Source: Synechococcus sp. UW140 (GTDB lineage Bacteria; Cyanobacteriota; Cyanobacteriia; PCC-6307; Cyanobiaceae). From it: DNA of 64,000 nucleotides. A model generated the notes under the pieces. The model saw nothing but the letters and a program-made list of their open reading frames with translations. It did no database searches and had not been told where the DNA came from. Both the position numbers and the translations under genes were made by a program. This document shows, piece after piece, positions 25,218-34,844 of the stretch; the first letter of the stretch is position 1; each line of letters begins with the position of its first letter. The stretch spans positions 1 through 64,000 of the forward strand of contig CAMCMT010000003.1 in the NCBI GenBank assembly GCA_945875915.1, in the 5' to 3' direction.

Positions 25218-25847
25218 GTGCTCGAACTTCGCGATCTGACCTACCAGGCGGCCACGGCCCCCGAACCGGTCCTGGCCGGTCTCAACCTGCGCCTAGAACC
25301 GGGCCGGCCCAACCTGGTGGCAGGACAAAGCGGCTGCGGCAAAACCACCCTGCTGGAGCTGATCTCTGGCCTGGCCGAACCGGGCCGGGGCTCCATCCAT
25401 TGGCAAGGGCAGCGGCTGAATGGCCGCCAGAGACGCTGGCTCTGCGGCCTGGTGTTCCAGTTTCCCGAACGCCATTTCCTCGGCCTCAGCGTGGGCCAGG
25501 AGCTGAAACTGGGCCAGCGGCGCTTCAGCAGTGAGCAGGCCGAAGTCGCCCTGGCCCAGGTGGGCCTGGCGGGCCTGTCCTTGCAACAACCGCCCGAACG
25601 GCTTAGTGGCGGCCAGCAGCGGCGCCTAGCCCTGGCGGTGCAGCTGCTGCGCAATCCCCAGGTGTTGCTGCTCGATGAACCCACCGCCGGCCTGGATTGG
25701 TCCGTGCGGGCCGAGGTGCTGGACCTACTAGCCCAGCTGGCCCGCGAGCGGGTGCTGCTGGTGGTCACCCACGAACCCGAGCTGTTCACCGATCTGGTGG
25801 AGCACTCCTGGCAGTTGGAGCGGGGCCAGCTAAGGCCCCTCAGCTGA
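25218..25847 (+). CDS. ABC transporter ATP-binding protein, ECF/CbiO-like, orphan
   Basis: A GTG-started 209-aa ATPase. Walker A AGQSGCGKTT, signature RLSGGQQRRLALAVQLL, Walker B VLLLDEPTAGLDW and H-loop VTHEP are complete. The Q-loop context VFQFPERHFLG is characteristic of energy-coupling-factor ATPases (EcfA/CbiO). At about 210 residues it is short for that family. No T-component or S-component gene is adjacent, so partners must be elsewhere. It is divergent from the DUF3531-rsmE operon by 101 nt. Confidence 0.88.
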   Translation: MLELRDLTYQAATAPEPVLAGLNLRLEPGRPNLVAGQSGCGKTTLLELISGLAEPGRGSIHWQGQRLNGRQRRWLCGLVFQFPERHFLGLSVGQELKLGQRRFSSEQAEVALAQVGLAGLSLQQPPERLSGGQQRRLALAVQLLRNPQVLLLDEPTAGLDWSVRAEVLDLLAQLARERVLLVVTHEPELFTDLVEHSWQLERGQLRPLS

Positions 25848-25967
25848 GCCGAACCCGGGCCAAGGGCGGCCTCGGCCAAACCCTGATCGCCTGGTGAAAA
25901 CCGTCCAACCGGCGCCCGCAGCCTGCATACGATGGCTCCAGTTGGGCCCCGCAGCGGGGCTGTTGCG

Positions 25968-26888
25968 ATGCCCGATCAGCTGGTCCGAGCCACCGCCGCC
26001 GGAGGTGGCATCCGCCTAGTGGCTGTGAACAGCACGGTGGCCTCCCGCTACGCCCGGCGGCGCCATGGCCTGTCCTTCCTCACCACCGCCCTGCTGGGGC
26101 GGGCGATGACGGCGGGCCTGCTCCTAGCCAGTTCCATGAAAGTGCGCCACGGGCGAGTCAACCTGCGCATCCAGTCCGATGGACCGCTGAAGGGACTGAT
26201 GGTGGATGCCGGCCGCGACGGCAGGGTGCGCGGCTATGTGGGCAACCCCGGCCTGGAACTCGACCTTCTGGAAGCGGCCGAAGGCTCCCACCAGTTCGAT
26301 TTCCGCCAGGCCTGCGGCACCGGCTACCTGCACATCGTGCGGGACCTGGGCCAGGGAGAACCCTTCAGCAGCACGGTGGAATTGGTCAGCGGCGGCATCG
26401 GCGACGACGTGGCCTCCTACCTGCTCCATTCCGAGCAGACCCCCTCAGCGCTGTTCGTGGGCGAGCAGCTCGACAGCCATGGGGTGCGCTGCGCCGGCGG
26501 GGTGTTGGTGCAGGTGCTGCCCAAGGCAGCCCAGGAGCCGGCCCTGGTGGCCCTGCTCGAAGAGCGCTGCCGTGAAATAAGCGGCTTCAGTCAGCGGCTG
26601 GGCGAAGCGGCGGGCAACCTCAAGGCCCTGCTGGAAGATATCTTTCCGGATCTCGATCCCCAGCTGCTCGATGACGCCGAAGCCGACCAGGAACTCACCT
26701 TTCATTGTCCCTGCAGTCGCCGCCGCAGCGTCAATGCCCTCAAACTGCTGGGCCGCGATGAACTGGGCGCCATCCTCAATGAGGACGGCAAAGCCGAACT
26801 CAACTGCCATTTCTGCAACGAGACCTACCGGGTCGAAGCCCCAGAACTGGAAGAACTGATCGCAGAATTGTCCAGCCCTGCGGGCTAG
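25968..26888 (+). CDS. hslO: Redox-regulated chaperone Hsp33
   Basis: About 306 aa from ATG 25968 ([20 protein letters not shown]); the frame starts 12 codons earlier. It is a holdase activated by oxidation. The N-terminal domain includes [20 protein letters not shown] and RGYVGNP. The C-terminal zinc-binding redox switch is complete: HCPCS (CxC) and [13 protein letters not shown] (CxxC), so the four switch cysteines are kept. It probably protects proteins under photo-oxidative stress. Confidence 0.95.
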   Translation: MPDQLVRATAAGGGIRLVAVNSTVASRYARRRHGLSFLTTALLGRAMTAGLLLASSMKVRHGRVNLRIQSDGPLKGLMVDAGRDGRVRGYVGNPGLELDLLEAAEGSHQFDFRQACGTGYLHIVRDLGQGEPFSSTVELVSGGIGDDVASYLLHSEQTPSALFVGEQLDSHGVRCAGGVLVQVLPKAAQEPALVALLEERCREISGFSQRLGEAAGNLKALLEDIFPDLDPQLLDDAEADQELTFHCPCSRRRSVNALKLLGRDELGAILNEDGKAELNCHFCNETYRVEAPELEELIAELSSPAG

Positions 26889-26994
26889 GCAGCGCCAACC
26901 TGCTGGCGAGGATTCCCAAATTCAAGGCGGACCGAGGTGCGCACTTGGCACGGGGCTTGATTGGGCTGGTTCAGCAGGGCTTGGGAACCAAGGC

Positions 26995-27690
26995 CTAACC
27001 GATCAACAGGGCACCGAGGAGCAGCAAGAGCAGGGCGGGCAGGGCCTGCAGCTGTTGCACCGAAAGCGGCAACCCCAGGGGCAGGCTGGGATCCAGCAGC
27101 CCCTGCAACAGGCCCCCGAGCAGTAAACCAACGGTAAGCAGGCCGAAACTCCAGGCCACGGCGGGCAGGAAGCGGCGGTGGCGCCACTGCAGGGTCACCA
27201 CGGTCACGCCCGTGGCCAGGGCCAGGAGTAGTTCTGCCGATGGGCTAGGCAACACCAGCAGCAACACCAGCACCAGCCCGTCGGCCGCCAGGGGGAACCA
27301 GCGCTCACGACCCTGGGCCAAAGCCAACACGGGCAGGCTGAACTGGGGCATCGACAGAGACGGCCTAGGAAAGGACGGCAGCGAGGGCAGGCTGGGCCGG
27401 GCCAGGGGCGGGGGCGGCGGACTGGCGACGGGCCGCACCGCTTCCCGCTGGGAGGCATTGAGGGCCGCACTGCTGACCTTGCCCTGCTGGCGCTCCTTAA
27501 GCCGGTCCATCAGTACGGCGTCATAGGCCGCCTCGATCTGGGCCCGGGCCTGGGGATCGTCACCCAGCTCAGCCAGGCGTGCCGACTTGGCAGCCTGCAC
27601 CTCATCAAAACTGGAGTCGGGGCTGACACCCAGACGCTCGTAGGCCGATGGCCGCTCGCCGGCTGTGGCTGAATCCGTAACCTGGGTCAT
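26995..27690 (-). CDS. CPP1-like J-domain membrane protein
   Basis: 231 aa. An N-terminal J-like domain (residues about 14-65: SAYERLGVSPDSSFDEVQAA, RAQIEAAYDAVLMDRLKERQ) lacks the HPD tripeptide of true DnaJ. A Pro-rich linker follows, then four hydrophobic segments (for example LVLVLLLVLP and LLTVGLLLGGLLQGLL). This is the layout of the cyanobacterial/plastid CPP1 family; the plant member stabilises light-dependent protochlorophyllide oxidoreductase. The role in this organism is inferred. ATG 27690. Confidence 0.85.
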   Translation of the reverse strand: MTQVTDSATAGERPSAYERLGVSPDSSFDEVQAAKSARLAELGDDPQARAQIEAAYDAVLMDRLKERQQGKVSSAALNASQREAVRPVASPPPPPLARPSLPSLPSFPRPSLSMPQFSLPVLALAQGRERWFPLAADGLVLVLLLVLPSPSAELLLALATGVTVVTLQWRHRRFLPAVAWSFGLLTVGLLLGGLLQGLLDPSLPLGLPLSVQQLQALPALLLLLLGALLIG

Positions 27691-27795
27691 TGCCTCGTGC
27701 CGACACTGCGCTGTCGTGTCATGAGCGTATCGAGCCAGGGCCCCACCCGGGGTGGAATGAATCAGGAGTTATGCCCAGCACGGGCGCTGGCCGGT

Positions 27796-28050
27796 TCAGA
27801 ACAGGGGCTCGCTGCGGCTATAGCCACCCTCTTCCTGCAATCGCAACCTCTGGGCCTCGGCTTCTGCGAGGGGCAACCACAGCCGGCGCTTGAGCAGGGG
27901 CATTTGGGGCGGCAAGTGGCAGCCTTCGCGCATCTCGACCGTTGCGTCGCAGGGGGAGGCGGTGCTGGGGGTGCCTGGACCAGGCAGGAAGCTCACGTAG
28001 TCGCAGCCTCCGTCGGCGCGGGGGCGAACCAGCCAGAAGGGTCTTGGCAT
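27796..28050 (-). CDS. Hypothetical protein (84 aa)
   Basis: Starts MPRPFWLVRPRADGGCDYVS and continues PLLKRRLWLPLAEAEAQRLR to LQEEGGYSRSEPLF. The tryptophans, the KRRLWLPL segment and the amphipathic helix near the end look like a small cytosolic protein rather than noise. I recognise no family. The roughly 570 nt between the CPP1-like gene and prfC hold no other convincing gene; 28051-28262 shows nothing I can name. Confidence 0.5.
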   Translation of the reverse strand: MPRPFWLVRPRADGGCDYVSFLPGPGTPSTASPCDATVEMREGCHLPPQMPLLKRRLWLPLAEAEAQRLRLQEEGGYSRSEPLF

Positions 28051-28262
28051 GGTGTGACGTTTCGTTGTAAAGAGTCTGGCGCCCAGGGAGCAAAGCCGTG
28101 GACGCCAATCGGCGTACCCGTCGGGGCAATCCTGGTTTGCCAGCCACCGGCCGCCCGCTGGTCGTGGCTAGTCAACCGCCAAAAAATAGTTCAGCAACCT
28201 GGCCTACCGTCCCAGTGTCTTGTTCAAGCGCCGAGGCCAGGGGAGCGCAGCACAAGCGGCGA

Positions 28263-29993
28263 TCAGAGGGCGATCGGCTCCACTCCGCTCACCACGGGCG
28301 CCACAGCACTGAGCTGCAGATCCGGGTGATCTTCGCTGAGCTGGTTAAGGTTCCACTGGTTCTTGAACAGCAGCACGGGCCTGTCCCAGGCATCGCGCAC
28401 GGTCTTGCAGTTGAAGATCCGGCCCACGGTTTCCAGGGCCGGCCAGCCGCCGATCACCCAGCGGGCCACCGTGAAGCCAAGGGGCTCAAGCCGGGTTTCC
28501 ACCCCATATTCGTGTTCGAGGCGGTACTGGACCACCTCCAATTGCAACTGGCCCACGGCCGCCAGGATCGGATCGCGCTTGCTCTGGTCGGTGTCATAAA
28601 GCACCTGGACGGCCCCCTCTTCACGCAGCTCATTCACCCCCTTGCGAAAACTCTTGAAAGCCGAAGGGTTGGGATTGCGCAGCCAGCAAAAGATTTCCGG
28701 GCTAAAGCAGGGGATGCCCTCGTATTCAATGCGCGCTCCCACATACAAGGTGTCGCCGATGGCAAACATGCCAGGATTATTAAGGCCAATCACATCGCCA
28801 GGATAGGCATCCTCCACCACTTCCCGATCCTGGCCGAAGAGCTTTTGGGGCCGCGAGAGGCGAATTGAGCGGCCGGTGCGGGCGTGTTGCACCGTCATAT
28901 CCTTTTCGAACTTGCCACTGCAGACCCGCAGAAAGGCCACCCGGTCGCGGTGGCGCGGGTCCATGTTGGCTTGAAGCTTGAAGACAAAACCACTAAAGCC
29001 GGGCCGCAGCGGATCAACCGGCCCGTCGCTGGATTGGCGCGCCACCGGCTTTTGGGCCAGCTCTAAAAAGGCATCCAAAAAAGGACGCACGCCGAAGTTG
29101 GTCATGGCCGAGCCAAAAAAGACCGGGCTGAGTTCGCCGCCATGCACCAAGGCCAAGTCCAAGTCGGCACCGGCGCCATCGAGCAACTCCAATTCCTCCA
29201 GGGCTAGGGCCAGGAGTTCCGGTTCCACTAAATCGGCCAGTTCGAGATCATCCCAGGGCAGGGAACGCTCCATGCTCTGCTTGCCGCGCTCGGCCCGGGC
29301 GAACAGGATCACCTGCTTGCTGCGCCGATCGATCACGCCACGGAAACGATCGCCACTGCCGATCGGCCAGTTCACCGGCCAGCAAGCTAATTTCAACTCC
29401 TTTTCGAGTTCATCGATCAGCTCCAGCGGTTCGCGCCCGGGCCGATCCATCTTGTTGATGAACGTAAAGATCGGGATCTGGCGCATGCGGCAGACCTCAA
29501 ACAACTTGCGCGTCTGGGGCTCCAGGCCCTTAGCCGCATCCTCCAGCATCACGGCGTTGTCGGCGGCAGCCAGGGTGCGGTAGGTGTCCTCGGAAAAATC
29601 CTGGTGACCTGGCGTATCGAGCAGGTTGATCGTGTTGCCGGCGTAGTCGAATTGCAACACGGTGGAGGTAATCGAGATGCCCCGCTGCTTCTCAAGCTCC
29701 ATCCAGTCGGAGGTCACCTTGCGCTGCTCGCCCTTGGCCTTCACAGCACCGGCCTGCTGGATCGCACCGCCGTAAAGCAACAGCTTTTCGGTGAGGGTGG
29801 TTTTGCCCGCATCCGGGTGGGAAATGATCGCGAAATTGCGGCGCCGAGACACCGCCTCAGCCAGGCCCGCCAGACCCTGGTCAAGGGCTTGATCAACGTC
29901 CAGATCCGTGGCCTGACCATCGAGCGAACGGGTGCCAGTGGCGGACACAGGGACGCCACTGGTCTGGGCGGTGCTTGGGGAACGGCTGCTCAT
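28263..29993 (-). CDS. prfC: Peptide chain release factor 3 PrfC
   Basis: About 576 aa from ATG 29993; the frame is open 16 codons further but would overlap the methyltransferase gene. A translational GTPase that recycles RF1/RF2 from the ribosome after termination. G-domain motifs: [20 protein letters not shown] (G1), GISITSTV (G2), [18 protein letters not shown] (G3) and [12 protein letters not shown] (G4). Domains 2 and 3 follow, with [20 protein letters not shown] and [20 protein letters not shown]. The first 50 residues are a low-complexity extension absent from the 529-aa E. coli protein. Confidence 0.95.
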   Translation of the reverse strand: MSSRSPSTAQTSGVPVSATGTRSLDGQATDLDVDQALDQGLAGLAEAVSRRRNFAIISHPDAGKTTLTEKLLLYGGAIQQAGAVKAKGEQRKVTSDWMELEKQRGISITSTVLQFDYAGNTINLLDTPGHQDFSEDTYRTLAAADNAVMLEDAAKGLEPQTRKLFEVCRMRQIPIFTFINKMDRPGREPLELIDELEKELKLACWPVNWPIGSGDRFRGVIDRRSKQVILFARAERGKQSMERSLPWDDLELADLVEPELLALALEELELLDGAGADLDLALVHGGELSPVFFGSAMTNFGVRPFLDAFLELAQKPVARQSSDGPVDPLRPGFSGFVFKLQANMDPRHRDRVAFLRVCSGKFEKDMTVQHARTGRSIRLSRPQKLFGQDREVVEDAYPGDVIGLNNPGMFAIGDTLYVGARIEYEGIPCFSPEIFCWLRNPNPSAFKSFRKGVNELREEGAVQVLYDTDQSKRDPILAAVGQLQLEVVQYRLEHEYGVETRLEPLGFTVARWVIGGWPALETVGRIFNCKTVRDAWDRPVLLFKNQWNLNQLSEDHPDLQLSAVAPVVSGVEPIAL

Positions 29994-30028
29994 GGGATCC
30001 AGCCTGCCAGGCAATGGCGGCGCAGGCC

Positions 30029-30727
30029 TCAGGCCAGCCAACCAGCCACCTCCAAGTAACGATCGCCCAGCTCTTTGACCTCGAGCTGGGGGAGGGTGGC
30101 CTGCCGCAACTGGGCCTGGACTTCCGCCAGGGTGAAGGCCGCCTGCAGGGAGAGGCTGAAATCGCGTTGCAGCAGCTCCGAGGCACAGCTGGCATGGCGC
30201 TGCACCAACTGGCGCACCGCCTCGCTGTTGGCAGGCCGGCGCAGATCCCTCATCAACACCAAGGCACCAGGCAACGCCAGCTGACGGACGGTGCGCCAGA
30301 GCACCTGGGGCTCATGGAGATGGTGCAAGAGGCTGTTGCTCACCACCACGCCAAAGCCCGCGCCAACGCCCCCGGCCAAGGACTCCACCAGGCCTGGTGC
30401 AAGGGGCAGCAAGGCCGAGCGAAACGTCAACCGCGGCCGCCATTGGGGATGGCGTTCCAGGCCCTGGGCGGCGAGATCCAGCATGGCCGCCGCACCGTCG
30501 AGGCCCAGCACCTGGGCCTGGGGGAACCGATCCACCAGCCGAAAGCTGATGTTGCCGGGTCCACAACCCAGGTCGACGATCCGCAGCGGTTGGACCTGGC
30601 CAGCAGGCCCCACCAACTCCGCCAGCCGCTCCACCAGGGCCTGGTCAGTCGCACTGAAGTCGGCCGCCCCATAGGCCTGGGCCTGGGCGAGGCCCTCCAT
30701 TAGTTCCGGCTCACAAACGCGTTCCAT
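30029..30727 (-). CDS. Class I SAM-dependent methyltransferase
   Basis: 232 aa. Motif I is [20 protein letters not shown] (residues about 48-67), the acidic motif II position is [15 protein letters not shown], and the motif IV/V region is [20 protein letters not shown] with [16 protein letters not shown]. This is a Rossmann-fold methyltransferase. The [14 protein letters not shown] end resembles small-molecule methyltransferases, but the substrate cannot be stated. It lies just upstream of prfC on the same strand and may be co-transcribed. Confidence 0.85.
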   Translation of the reverse strand: MERVCEPELMEGLAQAQAYGAADFSATDQALVERLAELVGPAGQVQPLRIVDLGCGPGNISFRLVDRFPQAQVLGLDGAAAMLDLAAQGLERHPQWRPRLTFRSALLPLAPGLVESLAGGVGAGFGVVVSNSLLHHLHEPQVLWRTVRQLALPGALVLMRDLRRPANSEAVRQLVQRHASCASELLQRDFSLSLQAAFTLAEVQAQLRQATLPQLEVKELGDRYLEVAGWLA

Positions 30728-30854
30728 GGCTCAAGCCTGGCAGCGCCGAGGCGCCGGCGGGTGCCAGGGGCCAGCCACCGCCACTGGTGCCCCCAGACCC
30801 TTGCCGGCCCCACCTGTGGCGTTAGCCTGACCGATACCTGCATCCATCGCCCCA

Positions 30855-33224
30855 GTGACCCTGTCAGCTCCGTTGACGGCAACAAGCTCCACGGCCGCTG
30901 CCGAAGCTGCCAACAGTGGCCAAAGCGGGGGGTCAGCTGGAACCGGCCAGGCCACCTTTGCCGCCACTGCCCCAGCGGCCAACCCAGTCTTCTATCGCAC
31001 CTATTCGCGTAAAACCGCCGCTGGCCGTGAGAGCTGGCACGAGGTGGTCGAACGCAACCTGGGCGGCCTGCGCAAGCTCGGAAACCTCGATGGGGCCGAG
31101 GTGGCGCTCCTGCGCCGCATGCAGGAACAACAAATGGCCCTGCCCTCGGGCCGCTGGCTCTGGATCGGCGGCACCCCTTGGATCGAACAGGAGCAAAACT
31201 TTTCCGGCGCCTACAACTGCACCTCCACCAACCTGGTCGATTGGGACGCCTTCGGCCTGATGATGGACCTGGCGATGATGGGCTGCGGCACCGGCGCCAT
31301 CATTGAACCGCGCCTGATTGAACGGTTACCGGCGGTGCGTAACAAGCTGGTCATTACTGGTGTCACCGACATCGGCGCAACCCCGGCGGGCCACCGCCAA
31401 GAGATCACTACCTCGAGCATCGATGGCAACCGGGTGCGGATCAAGGTGGGCGACACCCGCCGCGGCTGGGTGGATAGCTACCAATTGCTGCTCAACCTCT
31501 GCAGCGATGACCGCTTCGATGGGCCGATTGAAATCACGGTTGACCTCTCCGATGTACGGCCCGTGGGTGAAACCCTCAAGGGCTTTGGCGGCATGGCCAA
31601 TCCGGTCAAGCTCAAGGATCTCTATGGCCGCGTCGCCCAGATTCTCAACAAGGCCCTGGGCCGCCAGCTGAATTCAGTGGAATGCTGCCTGTTGATTGAT
31701 GAGGCCGCCGTCACAATTGTGGCCGGCAACATCCGCCGCAGCGCCGGCATGCGCCAGTTTTCTGCCGAGGATCAATCCGCCGCCGGGGCCAAAGAAAACC
31801 TCTGGCAGCAGGACAGCGATGGCAATTGGCGCATTGATCCTGAGCGCGACTCCCTGCGCATGGCCAACCACACCCGGGTGTTCCACAACCGCCCCGATCG
31901 GGCCACGGTGCTGGAGGCTGTGACCAAACAATTCCACAGTGGCGAAGGAGCGATTCAGTTCGCCCCCGAGGCGATTGCCCGCTCCAACGCCGACCTGCTC
32001 CCCACCCCAGAACTGCGCAGCGAATTCATCGCCATTTATTGCGACCAGGGCCGGGACGAAGCGGGCCGCTGGCTCACCAGCCACCACCAGGACATCAGCC
32101 CGGCGGAACTGGAACACCGGCTTAACCGCTACGGCCTTAATCCTTGTGGCGAAATCCTAGGCGCTGATTTCCACTGCAACCTGGCCGAAGTCCATCTCAA
32201 TCGCATTGATCCAAACGACCTAGCGGCCCAAGATGAAGCCTTCAAAGCCGGTGGATTGGCAGTGGCCTGCCTACTCAACCACCGCTTTGAGGTAGAGCGC
32301 TATCGCCAGAGCCGGGCCTGGGATCCGATCGTGGGCGTCAGTTTTACCGGACTCTTCGATTTCTTTGTGCATGCCTTTGGCACCCCCTGGCTGAAGTGGT
32401 GGGAGGCTGGCCGGCCCGACACCATGGAGGGCCTGGACTTCAAGGCCAAGGAAACAGCCTATTTGGCCCGCTGGAAGGAGAGTGTTAACCAATCCGTGTG
32501 GGACTACTGCGATCGCCACGGCCTGCGCCGGCCCAACCGCTGCACCACCGTGCAACCGGCAGGCACCAAGAGCCTGCTCACCGGAGCCTCCCCCGGCTGG
32601 CATCCCCCCAAAGCCCAGCGCTTCATCCGCCGCATCACCTTCCGCAAGAACGATCCGGTAGCCCTGGCCTGCATGGACTACGGCTACACAATCGTGCCCA
32701 GCCAGTCCGATAAGGACGAGCAGGGACGCCTGCTCAATGATGCCTTTGATCCTCGCTGCACCGAGTGGTTGGTAGAAATTCCTACCGAAGTGAGCTGGGC
32801 CAATATCCCAGGCGCCGATGCGGTGGAGATCAACAACTTCTCGGCCTTGGCCCAATTCGATTTCTATATGCAGGTTCAAAAGCACTACACGGCCCACAAC
32901 ACTTCGGCCACAGTTGAATTCCGTGAGAGCGAAATTGAAGGCCTCACCGATGCTATTTTCAAGGCGATCAAGGGAGGCGAAGGCTACATCTCGGCGGCCC
33001 TACTAGCCCGTTTTGATGCCGCCAATGCCACCTTCCCCAGGCTGCCTTTTGAACCAATCGATCAAGCCACCTATACCCAATTGCAGGTTGAGGTGATGGC
33101 CCGCCGGGGTACGCTCGATTTCTTCGAGGCGCTCCAACGTTACGATGGAGGTGAACTGATCGAAGCGGGCCCAGCCGGCTGCGATTCGGATAAATGCCTG
33201 CTTCCCCTAGCCCAGCCAGCCTAG
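30855..33224 (+). CDS. nrdJ: Adenosylcobalamin-dependent ribonucleotide reductase (class II, monomeric)
   Basis: 789 aa from GTG 30855. It reduces ribonucleotides (triphosphates in the monomeric group) to deoxyribonucleotides using coenzyme B12. Features: PSGRWLWIGGTPWIEQEQNF and AYNCTSTNLVDWD with the first active-site Cys; the radical-site loop LNPCGEILGADFHCN (about residue 428); PAGTKSLLTGASPGWHPP; and the C-terminal redox pair CDSDKC. The monomeric Lactobacillus leichmannii-like type is standard in picocyanobacteria. The first 45 residues are low-complexity Ala/Ser/Gly, and a start nearer residue 45 is possible. The 127-nt leader has no B12-riboswitch box I can recognise. Confidence 0.95.
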   Translation: MTLSAPLTATSSTAAAEAANSGQSGGSAGTGQATFAATAPAANPVFYRTYSRKTAAGRESWHEVVERNLGGLRKLGNLDGAEVALLRRMQEQQMALPSGRWLWIGGTPWIEQEQNFSGAYNCTSTNLVDWDAFGLMMDLAMMGCGTGAIIEPRLIERLPAVRNKLVITGVTDIGATPAGHRQEITTSSIDGNRVRIKVGDTRRGWVDSYQLLLNLCSDDRFDGPIEITVDLSDVRPVGETLKGFGGMANPVKLKDLYGRVAQILNKALGRQLNSVECCLLIDEAAVTIVAGNIRRSAGMRQFSAEDQSAAGAKENLWQQDSDGNWRIDPERDSLRMANHTRVFHNRPDRATVLEAVTKQFHSGEGAIQFAPEAIARSNADLLPTPELRSEFIAIYCDQGRDEAGRWLTSHHQDISPAELEHRLNRYGLNPCGEILGADFHCNLAEVHLNRIDPNDLAAQDEAFKAGGLAVACLLNHRFEVERYRQSRAWDPIVGVSFTGLFDFFVHAFGTPWLKWWEAGRPDTMEGLDFKAKETAYLARWKESVNQSVWDYCDRHGLRRPNRCTTVQPAGTKSLLTGASPGWHPPKAQRFIRRITFRKNDPVALACMDYGYTIVPSQSDKDEQGRLLNDAFDPRCTEWLVEIPTEVSWANIPGADAVEINNFSALAQFDFYMQVQKHYTAHNTSATVEFRESEIEGLTDAIFKAIKGGEGYISAALLARFDAANATFPRLPFEPIDQATYTQLQVEVMARRGTLDFFEALQRYDGGELIEAGPAGCDSDKCLLPLAQPA

Positions 33225-33307
33225 ATCAATCCGATACCCCGGGCGAATCCCTTGACTGGTAATAGCCCAACCTCTACTTCAACAATCGCCTTACCCTATT
33301 AAAATCG

Positions 33308-33535
33308 ATGAAAAAACTTCTATTTGGAACGATTTCCCTTCTAGTCCTATTGGGCAGTGGCCAGGGTGTCAAAGCGGTGAGCCTCGAAGAAGCCTGCACT
33401 AGATTTGCTGCCAAGCTTGCAGAAGCCCAGGCGTCTGGCAACCCCGATAATGCCAAAAAGGTCTATAGCAAAGGCAGCCAGCGGATCGCCGCCAAGTTCA
33501 ACGGTTCCACCTGCCCGAACGTCAAAGCCCCCTAA
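33308..33535 (+). CDS. Small secreted protein (75 aa), hypothetical
   Basis: A clean signal peptide (MKKLLFGTISLLVLLGSGQG, cleavage near VKA) precedes a 50-residue mature domain with two cysteines, in SLEEACTRFAAKLAEA and FNGSTCPNVKAP, probably one disulfide. No family recognised. It sits between nrdJ and tRNA-Ser, at the edge of a region with lower GC. Confidence 0.75.
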   Translation: MKKLLFGTISLLVLLGSGQGVKAVSLEEACTRFAAKLAEAQASGNPDNAKKVYSKGSQRIAAKFNGSTCPNVKAP

Positions 33536-33569
33536 GGCTGTTACCCAAGGGCACTGAACGCTTTTATGG

Positions 33570-33597
33570 GATAATCCCAATGGGTCCCCACGGACCC
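33570..33597 (+). promoter_or_regulatory. Possible tRNA-Ser promoter -10 and leader hairpin
   Basis: TATGG-GATAAT, with the hexamer at 33570-33575, resembles an extended -10. It is followed by a perfect 6-bp hairpin (GGGTCC, loop CCAC, GGACCC, 33582-33597) ending four bases before the tRNA. No good -35 is visible. The hairpin may instead be part of the precursor leader. Confidence 0.35.
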
Positions 33598-33601
33598 GCC
33601 T

Positions 33602-33686
33602 GGAGGGGTGGTCGAGTGGTTGATGGCTCTGGTCTTGAAAACCAGCGTGCCGAAAGGCACCGTGGGTTCGAATCCCACCCCCTCCG
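33602..33686 (+). tRNA. tRNA-Ser(UGA)
   Basis: 85 nt. Acceptor GGAGGGG (33602-33608) pairs with CCCCTCC (33679-33685), followed by discriminator G. The anticodon arm is CTGGT-CTTGAAA-ACCAG, giving anticodon TGA. A long variable arm (GTGCC gaaa GGCAC) marks it as a class II, serine tRNA. The T arm is GTGGG-TTCGAAT-CCCAC. The 3' CCA is not encoded. Confidence 0.98.
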
Positions 33687-33723
33687 TTGAAATTAGGGTC
33701 TAAGACGTTTCTAAGAATCCAGC

Positions 33724-33748
33724 AACCCAGTCACTGACTGGGTTTTTT
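33724..33748 (+). terminator. Intrinsic terminator after tRNA-Ser
   Basis: AACCCAGT (33724-33731), loop CACTG and ACTGGGTT (33737-33744), running into six T (33743-33748). The stem is perfect, and it lies 38 nt after the tRNA. Confidence 0.9.
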
Positions 33749-33850
33749 AGTATCTAAGGTCCGAGGCAGTCTCGGATATTGCAAGAAAGCAAGGAATCAG
33801 AGCGGCGCCTCAGGAATGGCATTCCAAAGATGTAGTCCTTAAAGTCTGAG

Positions 33851-34168
33851 TCATCCACGCTTCCCCTCAGGCTGCCTGACCTCTTCCAAAGGAATGCCTC
33901 CAGTTTGGGGGAGAGTCAGTTGCTGATCGATCTGAAAGGCGGGCTCTGGGGCGACACCATTGGCCGTACCCTTGGGTTTTCTGCCCCTTTTGGGGGCTAG
34001 TGCCTGCTCTGACCAGCGATGCCAGTCAATCATCCCGTCCACCTTGGTCTTCACCCACCTCTTCGTCGTCCGCTGCTGGGGTCTTGGAAGGTCGCCGAAT
34101 TGGTCACCAACAAACTTGGACAATTCTTCTATTCTGCCTGCGAATAGCCGCCTTAGCACTATAGACAA
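33851..34168 (-). CDS. Hypothetical protein with an RGRKPKG motif
   Basis: Up to 105 aa from TTG 34168; GTG 34159 is an alternative, with a purine-rich GAGGTGG upstream. The N-terminus is helical (RRLFAGRIEELSKFVGDQFG). The middle has DGMIDWHRWSEQAL and then the basic KRGRKPKGTANG, which resembles an AT-hook-like DNA contact. No family recognised. It is the first gene of the AT-richer stretch after tRNA-Ser. It may be real or a remnant of a larger gene. Confidence 0.4.
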   Translation of the reverse strand: MSIVLRRLFAGRIEELSKFVGDQFGDLPRPQQRTTKRWVKTKVDGMIDWHRWSEQALAPKRGRKPKGTANGVAPEPAFQIDQQLTLPQTGGIPLEEVRQPEGKRG

Positions 34169-34545
34169 TTGCCTGCCACCTCTATTCTATCAAGACAAAT
34201 AGGTTCTTATTGTTATAGTGCGCTTAAAGTGCCCCCAGCCAGGTCGCTATCCAATGCCTTTCAAACGTTTTGTGTTGAATTGCCGATAAAACAATTCATT
34301 GAGTTGCTTAATACCGTATTTTTAATTTTGCTTGAATCATAGTCACTTAAAGAGCGGCATTTCATTTTGGCCCCAATTTCAACAAGAAGAGGCCCGATCT
34401 GCAGAAAAATCAAACCCCTAACTGCTGAGCATTTTCAGTTAATCCGTTTTGTTGTTAAGGGATTTTCATTTTATTGCAATGCCTGTGACACAGAATCAAA
34501 AACAAGAAAGATGCGCCCTGAAGGCGTTTGAGGTTGACTTTAACC
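34169..34545. other. AT-rich non-coding stretch
   Basis: About 375 nt at roughly 40% GC by eye, in a chromosome in the mid-60s. I see no ORF with protein-like composition, no tRNA and no strong hairpin. Its composition suggests acquired or degenerating DNA, or a regulatory region for the small genes on either side. Confidence 0.5.
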
Positions 34546-34716
34546 ATGAGGTTAAAGCGGCTCTTTCAGGTGCTTTCTGGGGGAGAGGACTCATTTGACC
34601 TACCCGACTCACCAGGGTCTTATTCGTCAAGCGGAGCACCTGCCTCAGCAGTTTTCACATTGGACACCTATGCGGGAGGCTTCGATAAGGTATTATCCAG
34701 AAGTGCTGTGATCTAG
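34546..34716 (+). CDS. Hypothetical small protein (56 aa)
   Basis: ATG 34546 gives MRLKRLFQVLSGGEDSFDLP, a Ser-rich loop (GSYSSSGAPASAV), then FTLDTYAGGFDKVLSRSAVI. The end looks structured and the start is basic; TTG 34528 would add six residues. No Shine-Dalgarno is evident and no family is recognised. Kept because the composition is protein-like in otherwise AT-rich DNA. Confidence 0.35.
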   Translation: MRLKRLFQVLSGGEDSFDLPDSPGSYSSSGAPASAVFTLDTYAGGFDKVLSRSAVI

Positions 34717-34844
34717 GATAAAATAAGCGTGTGAACGCGTTTTGTCTAGAGTTTAGAGAGCAGCTAATCGTCCCGCAAATCTCCATGTCTATCGCTTTCT
34801 TCCATTAGGCAACTGCCAAGAATCTACAACCTCAGTGCCAGCAA

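Noticed and set aside
24001-25239. 412-codon plus-strand frame including pentapeptide-like repeats
   Set aside because: It is antisense to rsmE and DUF3531, both with clear family motifs on the minus strand.
30728-30854. Cobalamin riboswitch before nrdJ
   Set aside because: A GCCACTGG string is present, but the leader is only 127 nt and I find no B12-box consensus or matching stems.
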